Shown here piece by piece: positions 9,427 to 16,840 of a stretch of DNA of 64,000 nucleotides. Position 1 is the stretch's first letter; each line of letters starts with the position of its first letter. The notes beneath the pieces are model-generated. The model saw only the letters and a program-made list of their open reading frames with translations, searched no databases and was not told where the DNA came from. Made by a program: the position numbers and the translations under genes. The stretch comes from Caballeronia arvi (GTDB lineage: Bacteria; Pseudomonadota; Gammaproteobacteria; Burkholderiales; Burkholderiaceae), in NCBI RefSeq assembly GCF_001544695.2, contig NZ_FCOM02000007.1:124001-188000 (forward strand). The letters run 5' to 3'.

Positions 9427-9570
9427 GTCGTCCGACCTTGGCATCGGGCCGCGGCGGCTCGGGATGAGCGTTCGCAAGGCCGCTTCCGTTGCTATTTTTG
9501 AGAATATCGGACGATTATAAACCGGTCGTTCAGCGGCACCCACGCTTGCACTGCGCGATGACGTTCTCCT

Positions 9571-10122
9571 TTATAAGATACGCGCGAGCCACGCGGATGC
9601 AAGCGGCCACAGAATCAGGCCCCATGTGATGACGCAGACGCCGAGCGCGACCATCACCGCGGCGCTGCCGAAATCCTTGGCCCGTTTTGACAGTTCGTGA
9701 CGTTCGAGCGAGATGCGGTCGATTGCCGCCTCGACGCTCGAATTCAGCAGTTCCACGATGAGCACGAGCAGCACGGACGTGATCAGCGCGGCCCGCTCCA
9801 CCGGTGCGACCGGCACGAAAAGACTGATCGGCAGGAGAATCGCGGCGAGCGTCAGTTCTTGCCGAAACGCGCTTTCCTCGCGAATCGCAATGCGAAAGCC
9901 GTAGAGCGAGTTCTTCATCGCGTGCCACGCGCGCGTGAAGCCGCGGTTGCCCTTGTACGGATTGAAGGGCAGATCGTCGGGGCCGAGGGGTTCGGCCGTT
10001 TGCAAGGGCGGGTCGTCGATGTCTTCGGGATCATCGTCGAACGGATCGTTCTCGCGCGTGCGACCCGATGCCGCGCGCGCGTTCGCTTCCGCCCGTTCCT
10101 GCGCCACGGCGCGTCGCGTCAT
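9571..10122 (-). CDS. dgkA: Diacylglycerol kinase (prokaryotic DgkA type)
   Basis: An inner-membrane enzyme converting diacylglycerol plus ATP to phosphatidate. The 183 residues comprise an acidic, probably disordered extension of about 55 residues, then a DgkA core with REESAFRQE (81-89), three transmembrane helices (about 92-109, 112-128, 152-172) and the catalytic segment ELLNSSVEAAIDRI, in which Glu131 corresponds to the E. coli catalytic Glu76. KRAKDFGSAAV (146-156) is the family signature. E. coli DgkA is only about 122 residues, so the extension is unusual. The ATG overlaps the glycosyltransferase stop (ATGA), indicating coupling, and fits recycling of diacylglycerol made by the neighbouring genes. 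Confidence 0.9.
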   Translation of the reverse strand: MTRRAVAQERAEANARAASGRTRENDPFDDDPEDIDDPPLQTAEPLGPDDLPFNPYKGNRGFTRAWHAMKNSLYGFRIAIREESAFRQELTLAAILLPISLFVPVAPVERAALITSVLLVLIVELLNSSVEAAIDRISLERHELSKRAKDFGSAAVMVALGVCVITWGLILWPLASAWLARIL

Positions 10123-11147
10123 GCGGCGGCCTTCTCGGACGTCGCACGCGGCCCGAAGCGGCGCAGATGCGAGGCGAACTGCTCCGACGCCGCGCGCCAC
10201 GAAAAGCGCTCGGCCCACGCGCGCGCATCGGCACGTTCGATCTTCAGCGCTTCGAGACAGGCTTCGCGCAGGTCGGCGTCGAGCGCGCCGGGTCCGTCGG
10301 TGCCGAGCACGTCGATCGGGCCCGTCACCGGATACGCGGCGACCGGCGTGCCGCAGGCCATCGCTTCGAGCAGCACGAGGCCGAAGGTGTCGGTTTTGCT
10401 CGGGAACACGAAGACGTCCGCCGCCGCATAGACCTTCGCGAGTTCGGGCTGCGACAAGACGCCCAGATAGTTCACGTTCGTATAACGCGATTTCAGTTCG
10501 GCGAGCGCGGGGCCTTCGCCCGCGACCCACTTCGAGCCGGGCAGATCGAGCTTCAGAAACGCCTCGACATTCTTCTCGACGGCGACGCGCCCGACGTACA
10601 GGAAGATCGGCCGCGCCGTGTTGAGCACCTTCGACTCCATCGGATGGAAGATGTCGAGATCGACGCCGCGCGTCCACAGCACGACGTTGGTGAAGCCGTA
10701 CTGCTCGAGATCGCTCTTGACGACGGGCGTCGGCGCCATCACCGCTTGCGAGCCCTTGTGGAACCAGTGCAGGAATCGATACGTCAGCGCGAGCGGAATG
10801 CCGAAGCGCGCCTTCACGTATTCGGGAAAGCGCGTGTGATAGGCGGTGGTGAACGGCAGCTTGTGGCGCAGCGCGTAGGAACGCGCGGCGAGCCCGAGCG
10901 GACCTTCGGTGGCGATGTGCAGCGCGTCCGGTCCGAACGCGTCGATGCGCTCTGCGACGCGCCGGGCCGGCAGCAGCGAAAGCCGAATCTCGGGATAGGT
11001 CGGGCAGGGGATCGTTCTGAATTCGAGCGGCGTGAGCAACTCCACGCGATGACCGAGCGCGGTGAGTTCCTTCGTCGTCTGCGTGAGCGTGCGCACGACG
11101 CCATTGACCTGCGGCTCCCATGCGTCGGTAACGATCATGATTTTCAT
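10119..11147 (-). CDS. GT4 family glycosyltransferase, Agt/MgtA-like (probable diacylglycerol glycosyltransferase)
   Basis: A 342-residue GT-B glycosyltransferase. The N-terminal acceptor domain contains the glycine-rich PQVNGVVRTL loop (12-21), and the donor domain has GRVAVEKN (187-194) and PSKTDTFGLVLLEAMACGTPV (249-269). The usual first Glu of the E-x7-E motif is Asp253 here, with Glu261 as the second; this variant is also seen in Agt-type enzymes as I recall them. It is 58 bp downstream of the PlcP-like gene and overlaps dgkA by 4 bp. Family members include MgtA mannosyltransferases and Agt, which makes mono-glycosyl or glucuronosyl diacylglycerol when phosphate is scarce. The lipid role here rests on context. 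Confidence 0.85.
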   Translation of the reverse strand: MKIMIVTDAWEPQVNGVVRTLTQTTKELTALGHRVELLTPLEFRTIPCPTYPEIRLSLLPARRVAERIDAFGPDALHIATEGPLGLAARSYALRHKLPFTTAYHTRFPEYVKARFGIPLALTYRFLHWFHKGSQAVMAPTPVVKSDLEQYGFTNVVLWTRGVDLDIFHPMESKVLNTARPIFLYVGRVAVEKNVEAFLKLDLPGSKWVAGEGPALAELKSRYTNVNYLGVLSQPELAKVYAAADVFVFPSKTDTFGLVLLEAMACGTPVAAYPVTGPIDVLGTDGPGALDADLREACLEALKIERADARAWAERFSWRAASEQFASHLRRFGPRATSEKAAA

Positions 11148-11205
11148 CGATTCGGCCCAGGTTGGTGTGGCTTGTTATGGCTGTTGTGGCTTGTTGCTGC
11201 GGCGT

Positions 11206-12189
11206 TCAGACGGTGGCGCGTGCGCGTGTCGTGCGCGCCTGCTGCGAGCCCATCACGGTCCAGTAGACGACCTTCAGCTCGCCGTCGTAGGTCTCGACGA
11301 GCGCGGAGAGGCTCTCGACCCAGTCGCCGTCGTTGCAATAGAGAATGCCGTCGATGTCGCGGATCTCGGCCTTGTGGATGTGCCCGCACACGACGCCGTC
11401 GCAGCCGCGGCGGCGCGCTTCGTCGGTCATCACGCGCTCGAACTGGGAGATGAAGTTCACCGCGTTCTTGACCTGATGCTTCAGGTATTGCGACAGCGAC
11501 CAGTAATTGAAGCCGAACTTCGTGCGCACGCGATTGAACCAGCGGTTGAGCAGCAGGATCATCGTGTAGGCGGTGTCGCCGAGATAGGCGAGCCATTTGG
11601 CGTGCTGGATCACGCCGTCGAAGAGATCGCCGTGCACGATCCACAGGCGCTTGCCCGCGAGCGTCGTGTGGAACGCTTCGCCGCGCACGTGGATGTCACC
11701 GAATGCGAGATCGCAGAACTGGCGCGCGGCTTCGTCGTGATTGCCGGGGATGTACACGACCTGCGTGCCCTTCCTGGCCTTGCGCAGGATTTTCTGCACG
11801 ACGTCGTTGTGCGCCTGCGGCCAGAACCAGCCTTTGCGAAGCTGCCATCCGTCGATGATGTCGCCAACGAGATACAGATACTCCGACTCGTGGTGACGCA
11901 GGAAATCGAGAAGATATTGCGCCTGGCAGCCGCCCGAACCCAGATGGATGTCGGAGAGCCAGATCGTGCGATAGCGATGCGGCGCGTCGTCGGCTTCACC
12001 GTGTTCGTCGTCGTGGACGGGTGCGGCGATGCGCGCATCGGATACGCCATGCGCTCCCGCTGAGGCCGGCTCGGACGACTCAGTGGACTCGGATCGCAGT
12101 GCGAAGGGGCCGGTGCGCAGCTCGCTGTTGCCGAGGCTGAAGGGAAGGGGCGGGTCGATTGCCGGGTGAACGGACGAATTGAAGGCCAT
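11206..12189 (-). CDS. PlcP-like metallophosphoesterase (commonly annotated UDP-2,3-diacylglucosamine diphosphatase)
   Basis: A calcineurin-like phosphoesterase of 327 residues. Metal ligands are in order: Asp80 and His82 (SDIHLG), Asp110 (VGDIIDGW), Asn150-His151 (PGNHDE), His186 (VHGD), and His270 and His272 (CGHIH). It is close in style to Sinorhizobium PlcP, the intracellular phospholipase C of phosphate starvation: the WPQAHNDVVQK segment (124-134), KNAVNFI (241-247) and NDGDWVES (286-293) are all present as I recall them. Compared with true LpxH (also in this window at 61131) it has a different C-terminal half. Residues 1-70 are low-complexity. Starts at 12201 (ATG) and 12225 (GTG) are also in frame; 12189 fits the putative promoter best. 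Confidence 0.75.
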   Translation of the reverse strand: MAFNSSVHPAIDPPLPFSLGNSELRTGPFALRSESTESSEPASAGAHGVSDARIAAPVHDDEHGEADDAPHRYRTIWLSDIHLGSGGCQAQYLLDFLRHHESEYLYLVGDIIDGWQLRKGWFWPQAHNDVVQKILRKARKGTQVVYIPGNHDEAARQFCDLAFGDIHVRGEAFHTTLAGKRLWIVHGDLFDGVIQHAKWLAYLGDTAYTMILLLNRWFNRVRTKFGFNYWSLSQYLKHQVKNAVNFISQFERVMTDEARRRGCDGVVCGHIHKAEIRDIDGILYCNDGDWVESLSALVETYDGELKVVYWTVMGSQQARTTRARATV

Positions 12190-12234
12190 TGGCTCGCGCA
12201 TCGGGTTTCGGTATGCGCATTGCACCGTGTGGCC

Positions 12235-12252
12235 GTGACCGAGCCGTGACAG
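12235..12252 (-). promoter_or_regulatory. Pho-box-like direct repeat upstream of the PlcP-like gene
   Basis: Read on the minus strand, CTGTCAC (12252-12246) and CGGTCAC (12241-12235) are separated by 4 bp, giving the 11-bp period of PhoB binding sites (consensus CTGTCAT, four A/T bases, CTGTCAY). The first repeat matches 6 of 7, the second 5 of 7; the spacer is GC-rich rather than AT-rich. Ten bp further downstream is TGCAAT, a possible -10. It lies in the gap between the RDD and PlcP-like genes, where a PhoB site would be expected for a phosphate-starvation lipid gene. Inferred by eye only. Confidence 0.4.
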
Positions 12253-12268
12253 TCACGAGAAGTTCTTA

Positions 12269-12790
12269 TTACTTGACAACAGTCTGGATGGGGATGACGC
12301 GTGTGCCGGCGAGGCGGTCATGGAGAAACTGGCGCGCGGGATCGAGCCAGACGGCTGCCGCCCACAGCGTGACCCACGCCGCGAATACGGCGAGCGTCTG
12401 CGGCACGGCGAGGGAGAAAAGCGGATGCAGCGCCAGCGGCGGCAGGAACCACAGCCACGCGAGCGCATAACGTGCGAGCGCGCGTCCGGGTCTGACAGGC
12501 TGGCCGTGCGCGTCGACGATCCTGAGGCGCCAGGTTTTCATCGGCAGGGTCTGGCCGCCATGCGTCCAGAAATACACGAAGTACGCGGCGAGCACGATGC
12601 CGATCCACGACATCAGCCAGTTGTGATGCGTGAGGCCGTTGCGTTGTTGCGTGAGCGTGCTGAAAAGATAGCCGGCGATGAACACGACGCCGAACAGGAT
12701 CACGCCTTCGTAGAGCATCGTCGCGAGGCGGCGGCGCAGCGTGGGCGCGCGCATCGGATCGACAGTGGCGACGGCCGGCCGGGCGCTCAC
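12269..12790 (-). CDS. RDD family membrane protein
   Basis: A 173-residue inner-membrane protein of the RDD family. It has the Arg near the N-terminus (RAPTLRRRLATMLYEG), several hydrophobic helices (about 28-45, 58-75, 110-150), and the MKTWRLRIVDAHG and FLHDRLAGTRVI segments seen in RDD proteins. Some RDD proteins act in ion antiport, but most are uncharacterised. The GTG start at 12790 overlaps the DUF3106 stop by 4 bp (GTGA); an ATG 12 codons further in (12754) is the alternative. The coupling suggests the RDD and DUF3106 products work together. Confidence 0.82.
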   Translation of the reverse strand: MSARPAVATVDPMRAPTLRRRLATMLYEGVILFGVVFIAGYLFSTLTQQRNGLTHHNWLMSWIGIVLAAYFVYFWTHGGQTLPMKTWRLRIVDAHGQPVRPGRALARYALAWLWFLPPLALHPLFSLAVPQTLAVFAAWVTLWAAAVWLDPARQFLHDRLAGTRVIPIQTVVK

Positions 12791-13554
12791 GAGCCGTTGT
12801 ACATCGAAGGCGCCTGCTGCGGCGACACGGGAATCGGCGTGGCCGGGACGATGCTCGCGGCGTTCGGAATGGCGGGTTGCGCGGGCGCGCCGGAAACGGG
12901 TGCGGCCGGCGCGGGGGACGCAGCGGAGCCGCCTTCGGCATGTCCGGCGTGGCCTTGCTCGCGCGCCGCGACGAGGCGGTTGATGTCCTTCACTTCGGTC
13001 TTGCCCGTGGGCGGCGCGGAGACGACCGTCGGGCGGCGCGTGTGTTCGCTCGCGGCGAGCTTCTTCTTCTGTTCTTCGGACAGCTTTTGATAGGCGTCCC
13101 AGGCCTTTTCGCGCTTTTCGAGCGGAACCGATTTGGAAACCTGATAGTTTTCGCGCGCGACCTTGCGCTGGTCGGGCGTGAGGCGCACCCACTCTTCCAT
13201 GCGCTGATGCAGATGCTTCTGCGCCTCCGGCGACATCCGATGAAAGCGCGATGCGATCTTCAGCCACTTTTGCTTGCGCTCGTCGGAGAACGTATCCCAC
13301 TGCGTGGCGAAGGGCTCGAGCGCGAGATGCTGCGCCTCGGTCAGATGGCTCCAGGACAGCGGCCCGTCGGATGACAGCGCGGAGAGCGGCGAGAGCGTTG
13401 TGTCGGCGTGAGCGCTTGCGCCGCCCGGCGACGCGGCGGCGGGCGAGGGCGTGGCGGGGGCTGTGGCATAGAAGCGCGGATAAGTCGCGGCGAACGCAAC
13501 CAGACCCGCAATCGCGCAACCAAAGACAATCGCGAGACCGCGCTTGTAACTCAC
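12787..13554 (-). CDS. DUF3106 domain-containing exported protein
   Basis: A 255-residue protein with an N-terminal membrane anchor or signal (about 7-26), a Ser/Ala/Pro-rich linker, then a charged helical DUF3106 region (about 65-170) made of short repeats resembling LTPDQRKVARENY and LSEEQKKKLA, a pattern reminiscent of Spy/CpxP-like periplasmic proteins. The C-terminal 85 residues are Ala/Pro-rich. Function is unknown. It sits between the DUF3619 gene (60 bp gap) and the RDD gene (4-bp overlap), in a conserved beta-proteobacterial arrangement downstream of a sigma factor, so an envelope-stress role is plausible but unproved. Confidence 0.8.
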   Translation of the reverse strand: MSYKRGLAIVFGCAIAGLVAFAATYPRFYATAPATPSPAAASPGGASAHADTTLSPLSALSSDGPLSWSHLTEAQHLALEPFATQWDTFSDERKQKWLKIASRFHRMSPEAQKHLHQRMEEWVRLTPDQRKVARENYQVSKSVPLEKREKAWDAYQKLSEEQKKKLAASEHTRRPTVVSAPPTGKTEVKDINRLVAAREQGHAGHAEGGSAASPAPAAPVSGAPAQPAIPNAASIVPATPIPVSPQQAPSMYNGS

Positions 13555-13614
13555 CCGAAAATTCCCCCGCTGTATTCAGTGCCTGACGAAGACTGAGATG
13601 ACCGAGTCGATGGC

Positions 13615-14067
13615 TTAGTGATTGCGCGTCAGATACGCGTTGAAACCGTGATCCAGATAGGCGTCGATCGGCAGGCTGTCGCTCATCATGGCGGCGTCGA
13701 TGTCGGCGAGTTCCGCGCGGCGCTCCTGATCTTCCCAATACGCGATGCCCGCCAGCCCGATGACGAGCGCCGCGAGCGGCCACGCGAGGCCGAGACCGCC
13801 GAGCCGCGCGAGCCACCCCTTCGGACGCTGGCCGTCGTCGGAATCGCCCGTGGTGAGCGTGCTGCCCGCAACGGCGAACGCCGGCGTGAAGGCGGGCGCG
13901 CTCATCGCGACGGCCACCTTCTCCGGCTTCTTGCGCGCGATCGCGGCGCGGCGCGCCTCGCGCAGCCGGTCGACGGCGGCAGCCGGAATGTTCGACGTGT
14001 TTTCGTCCAGCGCCTGCACGACCTTCAGCGCGAACTCGTTTTCCTTCGTTTCAAGTGCGGAACTCAT
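13615..14067 (-). CDS. DUF3619 family protein, candidate membrane anti-sigma factor
   Basis: A 150-residue single-pass membrane protein: a soluble N-terminal helical part (ENEFALKVVQALDE at 9-22, RLREARRAAIA at 34-44), a variable linker, a transmembrane helix at about 93-111, and a short tail ending in PIDAYLDHGF (133-142). The start ATG at 14067 has an AGGGAT ribosome site and overlaps the sigma-factor stop by 4 bp (ATGA). The single-pass topology and coupling to an ECF sigma gene resemble sigma/anti-sigma pairs, but DUF3619 is not an established anti-sigma domain; that role is inference. Confidence 0.8.
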   Translation of the reverse strand: MSSALETKENEFALKVVQALDENTSNIPAAAVDRLREARRAAIARKKPEKVAVAMSAPAFTPAFAVAGSTLTTGDSDDGQRPKGWLARLGGLGLAWPLAALVIGLAGIAYWEDQERRAELADIDAAMMSDSLPIDAYLDHGFNAYLTRNH

Positions 14068-14627
14068 AGCGTTATCCCTTTTGCTTTCAGGGCTTGCGCG
14101 AGAGTGTGCGTGGCGCGTGAACAATGTGTCTTCACGCTTCCCTCGGAGCACCCCATCGCAGCGGCCGTCTCGGCGACATCCATATCCTCCCAGTAACGCA
14201 TGAGAAACGCTTCCCGTTGACGCGCGGGCAGTTTCTGGATTTCGGCATCGATCAGGTTCAGCACCTGCTCGCGCTCAAGCTTGTTCTCGCTGCTTTCGCT
14301 GCCGGCCGCGCCGTCCTGCGATTCGAAGGTTTCGAGCGGGTCGAATTCGTCGTCGTCAGCGTTGCCGAAGGACGAGAAGAGACTGACCCAGGTGTTGCGC
14401 ACCTTCTGGCGACGGAAATAATCGTGCGTCGCGTTCTGAAGGATACGCTGGAATAGAAGCGGAAGCTCGGCCGCCGGTCGGTCGCCGTATTTTTCCGCAA
14501 GCTTGATCATCGCGTCCTGCACGACGTCGAGCGCCGCGTCGTCGTCGCGAACGGTGTACACGGTTTGCTTGAACGCGCGTCTTTCGACGCCCGCCAGAAA
14601 GTCGGCGAGTTCCTTGTCTGATGCCAT
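14064..14627 (-). CDS. ECF-type RNA polymerase sigma factor
   Basis: A 187-residue sigma-70 family protein. Region 2 includes DDDAALDVVQDAMIKLAEKY (about 27-46) and the downstream DYFRRQKVRNTW segment; region 4 is the C-terminal helix-turn-helix LPARQREAFLMRYWEDMDVAETAAAMGCSEG...VKTHCSRA. A Ser/Asp/Glu-rich linker separates them. Start ATG 14627 (MASDKEL) was chosen because the frame upstream is not sigma-like. It is coupled to the DUF3619 gene and heads a seven-gene minus-strand run. Region 4 ends with LAQALKAKGITL. Confidence 0.88.
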   Translation of the reverse strand: MASDKELADFLAGVERRAFKQTVYTVRDDDAALDVVQDAMIKLAEKYGDRPAAELPLLFQRILQNATHDYFRRQKVRNTWVSLFSSFGNADDDEFDPLETFESQDGAAGSESSENKLEREQVLNLIDAEIQKLPARQREAFLMRYWEDMDVAETAAAMGCSEGSVKTHCSRATHTLAQALKAKGITL

Positions 14628-15053
14628 CCGTTGGGGGCCCGGCGCAACGAATACTGCGTCCGATTTGCGTCGAAAAGGGGATCGTGGAGTTCGAGGAAAA
14701 CCTGCGAATCCTAGCAAAGTTTCGCGGCAGCCGGAGCAAATGCGCGATTTTGTTGCCGTTTGCTGTGCGCGTTCGGTCAAAAGCATGTCCATTCGACAGC
14801 CCGGATTCGCGCGGCGCATTCTCCGGAAAGCCGCGCGCGGGCGAGCGATACGGCAATGTTCGGAAACTTTTTGCTTGACCCGGCGCGTGGCACACTGTTA
14901 CATTTTCTGACTCGCATCATCCAGTGAAATGTCTGCTTTGAGGCGAGCCCAAGAAGCACGCCTGTCAATTCAAGACGCGCCGCTTGAACCCGAGCCACAA
15001 GCCCGGTAGAGAGCACCCGATCAATTTTTTGCCGAAAATTCGAAAGGTGATGA
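14628..15053. other. Divergent intergenic region and ilvI leader
   Basis: About 426 bp separate the sigma factor start from ilvI. I see no conserved protein. The left half should hold the sigma-factor promoter, which I cannot place. The right half contains an ilvI promoter candidate (14875-14904) and a leader of roughly 140 nt with a 26-codon open frame (14929-15009) that lacks an obvious ribosome site. Two mutually exclusive short hairpins share the segment 14983-14986: TTCAAG/CTTGAA (14969-14988) and GCTTG/CAAGC (14982-15002). Confidence 0.45.
14875..14904 (+). promoter_or_regulatory. Candidate sigma-70 promoter for the ilvIHC operon
   Basis: TTGACC at 14875-14880 is a good -35 match. TACATT at 14899-14904 serves as -10, preceded by TG at 14896-14897 (extended -10), with an 18-bp spacer. 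It is oriented toward ilvI and would give a 5' leader of about 140 nt. Predicted by inspection only. Confidence 0.5.
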
Positions 15054-16817
15054 ATGAACATGCCTAGCGCGGAATTCTCCACGTCGGATACCACCCCTCC
15101 TCACGAAGCCGACTCCATCGGCGGGACCGTGCTCATGCGCGCGCTCGCGGACGAAGAAGTCGAATTCATCTGGGGCTATCCCGGCGGCTCGGTACTTTAC
15201 ATCTACGACGAGCTGTACAAGCAGGACCAGATTCAGCACATTCTCGTGCGCCACGAGCAGGCCGCCGTGCACGCCGCCGACGCGTATTCGCGCTCGACCG
15301 GCAAAGTGGGCGTGTGTCTCGTGACCTCGGGCCCGGGCGTCACCAATGCCGTCACCGGCATCGCCACGGCCTATATGGATTCGATTCCGCTCGTCGTCAT
15401 CAGCGGCCAGGTTCCGACCGCGGCCATCGGCCTCGACGCGTTCCAGGAGTGCGACACCGTCGGCATCACGCGGCCTTGCGTGAAGCACAACTTCCTCGTG
15501 AAGGACGTGCGCGACCTCGCCGCGACCGTCAAGAAGGCGTTCTACATCGCGCGCACGGGCCGTCCGGGTCCGGTGCTGATCGACATTCCGAAGGACGTGT
15601 CGAAGGCGCCGTGCAAGTACGAGCCGCTCAAGTCCGTGTCGCTGCGTTCGTACAACCCGGTCACGAAAGGCCATTCGGGCCAGATTCGCAAGGCGGTGCA
15701 ACTGCTGCTGTCCGCGAAGCGCCCGTACATCTACACTGGCGGCGGCATCATTCTGGCGGACGCATCGCGCGAGCTGAACCAGTTCGCCGATTTGCTCGGC
15801 TATCCCGTCACCAATACGCTGATGGGCCTCGGCGGCTACCGCGCGTCCGACAAGAAATTCCTCGGCATGCTCGGCATGCACGGCACGTACGAAGCCAACA
15901 TGGCGATGCAGAACTGCGACGTGCTGATCGCCATCGGTGCGCGCTTCGACGACCGCGTGATCGGCGACCCGAAGCACTTTGCATCGTCGCCGCGCAAGAT
16001 CATCCATATCGACGTTGATCCGTCGTCCATTTCCAAGCGTGTGAAGGTGGATATCCCCATCGTCGGTGACGTGAAGGAAGTGCTGAAGGAGCTCATCGAG
16101 CAGCTTCAGCACGCCGAGCACGGCCCGGACACGCAGGCGCTCAAGAGCTGGTGGGACGAGATCGAAGGCTGGCGCTCGAAGGACTGCCTCTCTTACGACC
16201 GCAAGAGCGAGATCATCAAGCCGCAGTACGTCGTCGAAAAGCTCTGGGAGCTCACCGACGGCAATGCGTTCGTCTGCTCGGACGTCGGCCAGCATCAGAT
16301 GTGGGCGGCGCAGTTCTATCCGTTCAACAAGCCGCGCCGCTGGATCAACTCGGGCGGTCTCGGCACGATGGGCTTCGGCCTGCCCGCCGCGATGGGCGTG
16401 AAGATGGCGTATCCGGACGACGAAGTGGTCTGCATCACCGGCGAAGGCTCCATCCAGATGTGCATTCAGGAGCTCTCGACGTGCAAGCAGTACAACACGC
16501 CCGTCAAGATCATTTCGCTGAACAATCGCTATCTGGGCATGGTGCGCCAGTGGCAGCAGATCGAGTACAAGAAGCGCTATTCCAGTTCGTACATGGACGC
16601 GCTGCCCGACTTCGTGAAGCTGGCCGAGGCGTATGGCCATGTCGGCATTCGTGTCGAAAAGACCGCGGACGTCGAGCCGGCGCTGAAGGAAGCGCTGCGT
16701 CTCAAGGACCGCACCGTGTTTCTCGACTTCCAGACCGATCCCACCGAAAACGTATTCCCGATGGTGCAAGCCGGCAAGGGCATCACGGAAATGCTGCTCG
16801 GGTCTGAGGATCTATAA
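15054..16817 (+). CDS. ilvI: Acetolactate synthase large (catalytic) subunit
   Basis: A thiamine-diphosphate enzyme that condenses two pyruvates, or pyruvate plus 2-oxobutyrate, in the first common step of valine, leucine and isoleucine synthesis. The 587 residues cover the whole AHAS III-type catalytic subunit: the catalytic Glu of RHEQAAVHAADAYSR near 64, the central FAD-binding domain (about 205-340), and the C-terminal ThDP domain with GEGSIQM and the LNN-Y motif in SLNNRYLGMV. The start follows AAAGGTGA. It is the first gene of ilvIHC; the regulatory subunit gene follows after 109 bp. Confidence 0.97.
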   Translation: MNMPSAEFSTSDTTPPHEADSIGGTVLMRALADEEVEFIWGYPGGSVLYIYDELYKQDQIQHILVRHEQAAVHAADAYSRSTGKVGVCLVTSGPGVTNAVTGIATAYMDSIPLVVISGQVPTAAIGLDAFQECDTVGITRPCVKHNFLVKDVRDLAATVKKAFYIARTGRPGPVLIDIPKDVSKAPCKYEPLKSVSLRSYNPVTKGHSGQIRKAVQLLLSAKRPYIYTGGGIILADASRELNQFADLLGYPVTNTLMGLGGYRASDKKFLGMLGMHGTYEANMAMQNCDVLIAIGARFDDRVIGDPKHFASSPRKIIHIDVDPSSISKRVKVDIPIVGDVKEVLKELIEQLQHAEHGPDTQALKSWWDEIEGWRSKDCLSYDRKSEIIKPQYVVEKLWELTDGNAFVCSDVGQHQMWAAQFYPFNKPRRWINSGGLGTMGFGLPAAMGVKMAYPDDEVVCITGEGSIQMCIQELSTCKQYNTPVKIISLNNRYLGMVRQWQQIEYKKRYSSSYMDALPDFVKLAEAYGHVGIRVEKTADVEPALKEALRLKDRTVFLDFQTDPTENVFPMVQAGKGITEMLLGSEDL

Positions 16818-16840
16818 CGCGGGTTTGTCTCGCGAGGCTC

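Noticed and set aside
14929-15009. 26-codon frame in the ilvI leader as a leader peptide gene
   Set aside because: No ribosome site and no run of Leu, Ile or Val codons; kept only as an observation.
15021-16769. 582-codon minus-strand open frame opposite ilvI
   Set aside because: Composition is artefactual (Arg, Asp, His, Val) with no domain; ilvI on the plus strand is certain.
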